DNA of 10,810 nucleotides from contig CANHXF010000031.1 of NCBI GenBank assembly GCA_947464515.1, positions 1 through 10,810 of the forward strand, given 5' to 3'. This document shows, in pieces, positions 5,301 to 10,810 of the stretch. Each line of letters starts with the position of its first letter. Positions within the stretch are counted from its first letter, which is position 1. The stretch is from Flavobacteriales bacterium. Its GTDB lineage: Bacteria > Bacteroidota > Bacteroidia > NS11-12g > UBA955. The notes under the pieces are model-generated. The model saw only the letters and a program-made list of their open reading frames with translations, was not told the origin of the DNA and ran no database searches. The position numbers were made by a program, and so were the translations under genes.

Positions 5301-8222
5301 AAATTCAGACGCATTGACACCAGAAATTCCAAGATCAGAAATCGTCAAATTACCCTTTCCTGTATTTTTGATTACAAAAGATTTTGAAAGATTTGAAGTG
5401 GTACTAACCGCACCAAAGTCTGTAAAATCAGTCGCTGAAGGAAGTGTATCATTCAATGCAATTAACACATTATTACCCAACACAGAAACTTCAGGATTAT
5501 TTACATCTGTTTCAGGATTGTACATGGTCAAAATCTGTCCGCCCTCAACAACTGCAGGAGATGTAGCTGAATAAGCATAATGGGCCTGATCAACAATCAT
5601 GAACATACCTGCACCCAAAATAGACTGGGCATCAAAAACACCACTCGTTTCCTCATCAATCGTCAGAAATTGAGAAGCACCCGTTTCAAATCTATTAGGA
5701 TCATGCTTACCAATCATAACCAATGCGTCAGTAGATGGCGTGTACTGCCAAATTTTACCGTTATGCGTATTGCTTCCCACATCTTCCAATAAGATCATTT
5801 TACCTCCGTTGTCAAAGGCAACGTTGTCAACCATTTTTTGTCCCTCTGTACCATCAAGCATCACAGAAATAGTTCCACCCAATTCTGGATTGTTGATGTC
5901 TTTAAAGCTCAACTTCCACAAACGACTTGGCGCAGTAAATGCATTGGTTGTAGCAAAATAGAAATCATTCAAGTTAGAAGGGTCCCAAGTTCCGTCTTCT
6001 GGACGTAAGAAATTGGTAATTCCTTTTGCATTGCTAATTGTATTCAATGCCGCACCTGAAGAATCACGAATGTTACCTACATCCGTCAAAGCGAAAGCAG
6101 TCCCTGCAGCCGGAAAAGAAGTACTTACCTCTGTAGTTAAACCACTCACTGCAACACCATACAATTTACCGTTACTCAAACCGGCTTTGTCGATATCAGT
6201 TCCAGCATTGGTTTTCGTTCCGATATAAACATACACTTGACCAGGCGTGGCATCGTCAGTACCCACTACGATGGTTTTGTTTTGCATTTTTGGATTAGCC
6301 ACGGCATTCTCCCATGAAAATTTACCCAAGTAAGGCAATTCGTAGGTTGTACCCGCAGCCGATCCTGTGATGATATGTGCTAAGCCACGACCTTCAGGTC
6401 CGTTCTCTTCGCCATTCATGAAAATACGCTCCTTAGTTCCCAAACCCGTCAGTGGATTGTAGAAAGCCGTTACAGCGGGTAAGTCAGCCGAACAAAACCG
6501 ATTAAATACCGTACGAGTAGAAATATTTGCAGAATTAAACAATGTATAGCCTGTTGGCGACCACAAGTAAACATCCTTCATTACATCACTGCCAGAAATA
6601 ACAGATAAGTCTTTCTTATTGATGATCCATTTTGAAACGAAGGCACCTTTGTTCCCATGAGCACGAACACCACCAGCGGTACCACCAAATTCATGATTTA
6701 ACAAGAAAGTAAACGTTCCATCGTTGTTGTCAAAAGCTCCAGCACCGTCTGGCGTTCCGGCCATCTGATATCCATTTACGATATCACCGGCAGAAAGCAC
6801 ACTCGTGAAACTCACACCGGCCTGAACAGGCACCAAATAAGGCGGAGTTGAAGTACTTACGCCTGTAATACCCGACGTAACTGACTGTTTCAAAGCAACA
6901 TAATTCTTAAGCTTATTAACACCTTTCAAACGATACAAGAAAACATGACTCGTATAAGCAGTGGCTACGGCGACACCATCCTGTGGCACAGACACTTGAC
7001 CAAAATCGTTGTCGTTACAAATAGCGATCGTTGAGTCGTTCAAAATTGCTACACCCTCCGCCTTTTCTAATGAAGCAGGCCAAGAATTAGCCAATAAATT
7101 CATCAATAAGGTTTTACGCACTGGCTTGATGCCATTGGCAACCAAACCCGCAGAATCCAATCCCTCAACCGACTTCGTAGAATAAACATAACCCGAAGTA
7201 ACAGGGGTCGCGCCATTGATATTAATTGTATATAAACGTTTGATATCGGTAGTACCACGTAAAGCAGCTTCCAAAACCAAGAAAGTTGAATCATTTACCG
7301 CAGCCATATCACCAATTTTCCAATCCTTCAATCGGATTTGGTTCGCGCCAGTACCGATGATATTATCGTTCATGTAAACAAACATTCTGTTTGCATTGGT
7401 AACTGGATCAATTTCCAAAATACGGTGCATACGAGACGCTTCTCCAATTGCAGTTGTAGGATACAACAAAGGACTTTGAATGATCGCATAGATTTTACCA
7501 TTGGGGGCAATTGAAATCCCTTCAAAACCACGGTTGTTCTTGCGATACTTAAAACATGTATCAATTAAAATGTCTTCAGGCTGCGCACCAACCATCTTAG
7601 CATATGGCGTATACCTGTTGATCACAATACCGTTAGGAGCTACCTTCCAAACCGTTGGTCCGTTTTCTTCACAAATCCAGAAGTTACCATTGGCGTCTAC
7701 AAGAATCCCTTCCGAATCCAAACTCCAAATATCCTTTGCAGTGATTTTCTTTACAAGATTCAAACAATTCTGAACCGTATCGCTATAACCCACTTCCAAA
7801 GCAGTACTACCAAATCCAACAGGGTTCAAAACGCCTGTAGCGGTTGCTCCACTAGGTCTTTTAATCGTGATGGTCTGTAAAATTTGCACTGAATCTCCAA
7901 CGATGCGAATGCGATGAATTTTCGGCGCATACGATGGGAAAGAGAAAAACTTGTCGTACACGGGGCGACAAGCTGCAGGGTTAGCATTTGCAGCATCAAC
8001 ATTGACACCACGATCCGAAACTGTCCAGAATTCTTTACCCCCTGTATTAGGAATGGCAAAAAGTCCTGAAAATCCAGCTTCTCTAAATTTGATGCCCTGG
8101 AATGTTCCAATGGGCGCTGATGTTTTGTTGTTGTAGTCCTGTAATAGCGCAATCTGAGATTGGCCAAACACTGGAAACAACATCAGCAACAATAGACTGA
8201 TTCTGTTTAAATAATAGTTCAT
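2370..8222 (-). CDS. Secreted multidomain protein: phytase-like propeller, two PhoX-like modules, ASH domains, T9SS sorting domain
   Basis: A 1950-residue extracellular or cell-surface protein exported by Sec and then T9SS. In order: signal peptide about 1-22 (LLLLMLFPVFGQSQ); phytase esterase-like propeller about 25-435 with SDRG (69-72), SLDSEGI (167-173), WICEENGP (182-189), RGFEGI (231-236) and EGVAI (389-393); PhoX/DUF839 module A about 455-905; ASH/choice-of-anchor-D domain 908-1033; PhoX module B about 1040-1485; three more ASH domains (1490-1612, 1614-1732, 1735-1853); T9SS type A sorting domain 1870-1950 starting at VQPNPSN. Both PhoX modules keep NHE, RFCSADLP, NGEE, EGRG, RPEDG and EDVG, so neither looks decayed. 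The family suggests phosphoester hydrolysis, but substrate and activity are not shown by the sequence. The classical TCEE motif of PhoX appears here as NGEE. The ATG at 8222 has an A-rich leader and directly precedes the signal peptide. The gene is monocistronic between two terminators. Confidence 0.9.
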   Translation of the reverse strand: MNYYLNRISLLLLMLFPVFGQSQIALLQDYNNKTSAPIGTFQGIKFREAGFSGLFAIPNTGGKEFWTVSDRGVNVDAANANPAACRPVYDKFFSFPSYAPKIHRIRIVGDSVQILQTITIKRPSGATATGVLNPVGFGSTALEVGYSDTVQNCLNLVKKITAKDIWSLDSEGILVDANGNFWICEENGPTVWKVAPNGIVINRYTPYAKMVGAQPEDILIDTCFKYRKNNRGFEGISIAPNGKIYAIIQSPLLYPTTAIGEASRMHRILEIDPVTNANRMFVYMNDNIIGTGANQIRLKDWKIGDMAAVNDSTFLVLEAALRGTTDIKRLYTININGATPVTSGYVYSTKSVEGLDSAGLVANGIKPVRKTLLMNLLANSWPASLEKAEGVAILNDSTIAICNDNDFGQVSVPQDGVAVATAYTSHVFLYRLKGVNKLKNYVALKQSVTSGITGVSTSTPPYLVPVQAGVSFTSVLSAGDIVNGYQMAGTPDGAGAFDNNDGTFTFLLNHEFGGTAGGVRAHGNKGAFVSKWIINKKDLSVISGSDVMKDVYLWSPTGYTLFNSANISTRTVFNRFCSADLPAVTAFYNPLTGLGTKERIFMNGEENGPEGRGLAHIITGSAAGTTYELPYLGKFSWENAVANPKMQNKTIVVGTDDATPGQVYVYIGTKTNAGTDIDKAGLSNGKLYGVAVSGLTTEVSTSFPAAGTAFALTDVGNIRDSSGAALNTISNAKGITNFLRPEDGTWDPSNLNDFYFATTNAFTAPSRLWKLSFKDINNPELGGTISVMLDGTEGQKMVDNVAFDNGGKMILLEDVGSNTHNGKIWQYTPSTDALVMIGKHDPNRFETGASQFLTIDEETSGVFDAQSILGAGMFMIVDQAHYAYSATSPAVVEGGQILTMYNPETDVNNPEVSVLGNNVLIALNDTLPSATDFTDFGAVSTTSNLSKSFVIKNTGKGNLTISDLGISGVNASEFSFVGGLPALPISIAPNSYYNLAISIAPQSAGAKKALITLVTSDFDESVYMYAVGGSGFAPGQMGPSTSQTPYLISATPGVSFTSILTAGETVNGYKMCGTPDGIGAFDNNDGTFTMVMNHEFGNTAGVTRAHGSIGAFVSKWVINKSNLSVVSGSDLIKNVNLWNGTGYTTYNAANPSTKAAFNRFCSADLPAVSAFYNSNTGKGTKVRMFMNGEESGTEGRGFAHIVTGSNAGTTYELPFLGKFSFENLLACPIESDKTIVAGTDDATPGQVYFYIGTKSSTGNEIEKAGLVGGKLYGPSVTGLPTEASGSAPAPDLTFTMVDLGVVRDSTGVAINKMSDAKSVTAFLRPEDGVWDPNSKGDFYFVTTNAFTAPSRLWRMRFADINNPEKGGTITALLDGTEGQKMLDNIGIDNSGHLILQEDVGNNAHNGKIWEYTIATDALRLIGQHDPSRFDKSGANFLTLDEESSGMMDAQAILGPGMFLFVDQAHYAIAGEVVEGGQILSMYSQVTFNGLPEISVSGNNVDITDGSLTAQVADKTHVGNIALGDAVSVKYAVKNNKAGDLKISKMTLAGVNAADFKFVGNTSDAVYVKNDSTYVFTVMCTPSVLGNRYATVKIQNNDLDESEFDFVIQATGVTSEMTVLGNNVVVTNNDGTPGLSNNTDFGNVYQFGNATNVFAIKNTGLAALKLMSASVSGKDASDFTITMKSNISVAKDSASYFTIQFAPTSLGKKEATVKIVSSDLTSPYVFAISGNSVTPEISILGKGLEIANGSYLPKVEDNTQFGIVGLGFASSNTFEIVNNGTGVLSISSLGILGANASDFAIVESLKFPLLVDPKSKMVFNVKFQPKAEGSRSATVVLKGNDLDEASYDFVISGLGLNTADVKTFGNRGAMAVQPNPSNEKAQVIVNVVGTEVVTCKLMDMQGKSVLQLQLSERMSGLNTLDLNTSDLAAGVYFVEVSVGGVRNQIKLVVAH
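3387..5105 (-). repeat. Internal duplication unit 2 (PhoX module B plus ASH domain)
   Basis: Encodes residues 1040-1612 of the large secreted protein. It aligns with unit 1 at a constant offset of 584 residues from about 1055 to 1465, shifting to 581 after a three-residue gap. DNA similarity persists: 4164-4214 matches 5916-5966 at 47 of 51 bases by hand count. Confidence 0.88.
5124..6860 (-). repeat. Internal duplication unit 1 (PhoX module A plus ASH domain)
   Basis: Encodes residues 455-1033 of the large secreted protein, the partner of unit 2. Residues 471-530 match 1055-1114 at 45 of 60 positions by hand alignment without gaps. The unit contains both the enzyme-like module and the following ASH domain, so the duplication copied the pair and not the PhoX module alone. 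Confidence 0.88.
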
Positions 8223-8242
8223 AGTTTTTGGGTTTAACGGCT

Positions 8243-8275
8243 CAAATGTCTCTAAGCATTGTTCCTTCTATGAAA
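8243..8275 (-). promoter_or_regulatory. Weak promoter candidate for the phytase/PhoX-like gene
   Basis: On the minus strand, TTTC (8275-8272) is followed after 21 bases by GACATTTG (8250-8243), each one mismatch from the Bacteroidota consensus, leaving a 20-base leader before the ATG. The match is poor and a chance match is quite possible. The rest of the 288-bp intergenic region (8223-8510) is AT-rich and holds the upstream gene's terminator; I see no small ORF or RNA gene in it. Confidence 0.28.
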
Positions 8276-8439
8276 GCAATTCGTTATTGATATTCTAAAT
8301 TTTCATTATCACATCATTACGGAACTTAGAAAAAAGAACTTCCCCAACCAAAAGGCACGTATTACCGAACTACCAATATCATTATCAAATATTGAAGATT
8401 CTCTCCTCAACTTAAAACAGATCAACGGTAGATTTTAGC

Positions 8440-8475
8440 AAAAAAAGAGGGGCGGCCAATGGCCGCCCCTCTCTA
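8440..8475 (-). terminator. Intrinsic terminator of the beta-helix/Ig-like gene
   Basis: A perfect 12-bp stem: 8461-8472 pairs with 8446-8457 around the loop 8458-8460, followed on the minus strand by a run of seven T (A at 8440-8446). It lies 35 bp after the stop of the upstream surface-protein gene. It differs from the terminator at 2312-2345 by one missing C in the arm, one loop base and the outermost base. Confidence 0.92.
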
Positions 8476-8510
8476 AACATATTTTATGAAATTTACTACT
8501 AAATACTCAA

Positions 8511-10810
8511 TTATTGCAATATGATCGACTTGGTAGCAACTGTTACTCCAGAGCCATTGATCACCTGCATTTGATAAATACCTACACCAGTCCAATTGGC
8601 TAAGTCTACAGTGTAAACTTGTTGGTTGATCACCTGAGAGAATACCAACTGAGAAGCTGTGTTGTAAATCTTGATCTGGTATCCACCCATGCTAGCATAG
8701 TCACCGTTATCGATAGTGAACTTGTTCTGCGTTGGAACTGGATATACCTTGATGTTATTGTTCTTAGTCAAGTTACCTACTTTCAAAGCAACTTTGATCA
8801 ACAATGTATCAGTTACCTTCACACTCTTGTAGTTGATACAGCTATCAGTGATGCTCAATTTAGCAACATTTGAAGTATCAGCACACAAGTTAGTGTAAGC
8901 AATGGCACGGAAAGGCTGGGTGTGGTTACGGATTGAAACCGCTTTCACTGTCAATGATTTACTGTTTACGCCAGTGTACTTTGCAGATCCAGTAGGGATG
9001 CTAGTCATACCCAAATCCAAATCAGACTGCCAGAATACTTTAGCTGCAGTATCAGAAGTAGCTACTGAGAAGTTAGCATCAGCACCTGAAGCTTTGCTCA
9101 AGCTAGTTGGCTGTGTAGAAATCAAAGAACAAGCCTTGAAAATAGCCGACAATGTAGCAGCACTTGTGCTATCCTTGCACCAACGAGTTGAAATCATACA
9201 ACGGAATTTCTCGCCATTGTTCATCATTGTGATAGTTGAAACTGACAAAGAATCATTGTTAACACCAGCATACTGACCCGCATTACTCAAGTTCTTAAAA
9301 CCAGTTCCTTTGTTATTCTGCCACTGCAATACTGCGTTGCCATCAGTGTAATTGAATACAAACAAAGCGTCTGATCCAGTTTTCACTGAAACGCTCTTCG
9401 GTTGGCTAGTGATAGAATCACACACAACGAAAGTTCCGTATTTCTTGTAAGCATTCAAATCATAGTCAGATGTTCCAACCAAATCCTTGTTAGAACTTAC
9501 TGGACGGAAATCAGGGTTTGTTTTGTTTTGTGGATCTACCAATACAGTACCGGCAGTGTAAGCAGCTTTATCAATCATGTTGTTGTTCACAGTTGAACGA
9601 ACCCATTTGTCTAAAGAATCCACAACTGAACCTGCACTAATTTCAACCAATCCAGTATTTGTTGTACCCTTTGCAGCAGCAGTAGTAGTGTTACAGAAGT
9701 AGTTATTACGAATCAAATCGTTTGCATCACTTACTTTAACCAATGGCTTAACACCGGCAGCATATAATGTAGAGTCACCATCAAACATGATGAAGTTACG
9801 ATATCCCATGAAGATAGAGTTTGTGATCGACAAACGGCTGTTACGACGGATACGAGCAGCTCTACGGAAAGCACCTTTTGAAGTGGTACCCATAGTAGCC
9901 CAAGAACCACCCAATGGAACTGGACCTACGCAAGTCATGTTAGTGAATACGGCTGCAGTCAATGGCAATTTACCAGAACCCGAAGCATCGTTATCAGATT
10001 CAAAAGTCTCTGAAGTAGAACCACCGGTAGCATTCCAAGACAAATCATAGTATAATGAATCTTTCTGTGCGATACCAAACTGAACGTTTCCACGGAAACC
10101 GAAATCTGTATCGAAATCATCGTCAGTACCTTTGTAAGCAATCAAGTGCTTCGCGTTCACTGTACCACCAAACCACTCGTAAGAATCATCACCAGAGAAA
10201 GAAACTTGAACGTAATCAACTTTGGTTTTGTTACCTACTGAGCATAAAGTTAAAGCATTCAACTCTTTGTTAGGTTCAAATGCGAAACCAGCAAATTCGA
10301 TACGCAAATAAGCCAAACTTCCAGAATTATCCGCATCATCAGTTCCACCGTGTATAGCCAACTGGTTGTTAAAACTTACGTTGTTAAATCCTTCCATTTG
10401 AGTTGTAGTACCTTGGTTATTTACTGCCTTACCAGCCAACAACAAACCACCCCAATCACCGCGATCACGAGATCCAACAGCCTTTGAAGATGTCATTACA
10501 ACCGGCTTAGAAGATGTTCCTTGAACGTCGATCTGACCACCACGCTCAACAACGATACAAGCATACTCCTTTGGAGAAGCTGCAGTGTTGGCACGACCAC
10601 GAATTACAGTACCAGCAGGAATTACCAATTTGGCACCTGATTTTACCACACAAATGTTCTTCAACAAATACACTTTAGAAGCATCCAATGTAACTGTAGT
10701 TGTGATTGCTTTTTCACCTGAAGCATCGTTCAAAGTTGTAGAATCGCTAATAGCGCCATAAGTTGCATTTTTTGGATCCCAATTGGTCCAATTTTTGGTC
10801 CAATCTTTAC
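8511..10810 (-). CDS. Secreted beta-helix/Ig-like T9SS cargo protein, 5' end outside window
   Basis: C-terminal part of a large surface or secreted protein of a family common in Bacteroidota; its function is unknown. The frame is open to the window edge. Taking TTG at 10733 as residue 1, residues 20-350 are beta-helix-like with family motifs: IPAGTVIRG (38-46), VERGGQI (62-68), GDWGGLLLAGKA (92-103), SGDDSYEWFGGTV (180-192) and the acidic GTDDDFDTDFGF (202-213), which could bind calcium. Two Ig-like domains follow, about 438-532 and 535-628, each with paired cysteines and an ITSQP/ISTQP start. A T9SS type A sorting domain spans about 660-740 (IKVYPVPTQNKFTI onward). TTG 10733 is not the true start: codons upstream read KDWTKNWTNWDPKN and on to the edge without a stop, a segment typical of this family. 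A signal peptide would be expected beyond the window. The likely role is surface binding or adhesion, not shown directly. Confidence 0.87.
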   Translation of the reverse strand, partial: KDWTKNWTNWDPKNATYGAISDSTTLNDASGEKAITTTVTLDASKVYLLKNICVVKSGAKLVIPAGTVIRGRANTAASPKEYACIVVERGGQIDVQGTSSKPVVMTSSKAVGSRDRGDWGGLLLAGKAVNNQGTTTQMEGFNNVSFNNQLAIHGGTDDADNSGSLAYLRIEFAGFAFEPNKELNALTLCSVGNKTKVDYVQVSFSGDDSYEWFGGTVNAKHLIAYKGTDDDFDTDFGFRGNVQFGIAQKDSLYYDLSWNATGGSTSETFESDNDASGSGKLPLTAAVFTNMTCVGPVPLGGSWATMGTTSKGAFRRAARIRRNSRLSITNSIFMGYRNFIMFDGDSTLYAAGVKPLVKVSDANDLIRNNYFCNTTTAAAKGTTNTGLVEISAGSVVDSLDKWVRSTVNNNMIDKAAYTAGTVLVDPQNKTNPDFRPVSSNKDLVGTSDYDLNAYKKYGTFVVCDSITSQPKSVSVKTGSDALFVFNYTDGNAVLQWQNNKGTGFKNLSNAGQYAGVNNDSLSVSTITMMNNGEKFRCMISTRWCKDSTSAATLSAIFKACSLISTQPTSLSKASGADANFSVATSDTAAKVFWQSDLDLGMTSIPTGSAKYTGVNSKSLTVKAVSIRNHTQPFRAIAYTNLCADTSNVAKLSITDSCINYKSVKVTDTLLIKVALKVGNLTKNNNIKVYPVPTQNKFTIDNGDYASMGGYQIKIYNTASQLVFSQVINQQVYTVDLANWTGVGIYQMQVINGSGVTVATKSIILQ

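Noticed and set aside
3387..6860. Tandem similarity as an assembly error
   Set aside because: The two units differ at many positions and keep one open frame, which fits true diverged duplication.
2312..8475. Paired repeats as ends of a transposon around the large gene
   Set aside because: The repeats are terminator hairpins in the same orientation just after stop codons, with no transposase or target-site duplication.
8223..8510. Small RNA or riboswitch in the intergenic region
   Set aside because: Apart from the terminator I found no stable extended structure or recognisable riboswitch motif.

Overview
The window comes from a member of the Bacteroidota. Two neighbouring genes end in the C-terminal sorting domain of the type IX secretion system (T9SS), starts lack Shine-Dalgarno sequences but have A-rich leaders, and the arsR promoter fits the phylum-specific pattern TTTG-N19-TAnnTTTG. 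The order cannot be fixed; the protein set would suit a free-living aquatic or soil cytophagalean, chitinophagalean or similar lineage. Every gene I can support lies on the minus strand, so transcription runs from right to left.

Layout, in transcription order from the right. Positions 10810-8511 hold a large surface/secreted protein whose 5' end lies outside the window: a beta-helix-like domain, two Ig-like domains and a T9SS sorting domain. A strong terminator follows at 8440-8475. A 288-bp intergenic region then leads into a 1950-residue secreted protein (8222-2370). It combines an N-terminal phytase/esterase-like propeller, two tandemly duplicated PhoX-like (DUF839) modules, four ASH/choice-of-anchor-D type domains and a T9SS sorting domain. 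It ends in a second terminator (2312-2345) almost identical to the first. Next comes an arsenic-resistance operon, arsR - arsC-like - acr3 (2247-37), with gaps of 67 bp and 11 bp, closed by a third, symmetrical terminator (1-37).

How they work together. ArsR probably represses its own operon through a perfect 12-bp palindrome that overlaps both the -7 box and the arsR start codon. Arsenite would release it, allowing production of an LMW-phosphatase-type arsenate reductase and an ACR3 arsenite efflux pump. Oddly, the reductase carries an apparent Sec signal peptide. The two large proteins are extracellular T9SS cargos; the 1950-residue one is built from phosphoesterase-like propellers and may act in phosphate scavenging, though its PhoX modules lack one cysteine I expect in classical PhoX. 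The ars operon is separated from these genes by a terminator, so any phosphate/arsenate link is only by proximity.

I saw no tRNA, rRNA, CRISPR array, transposase or phage gene.
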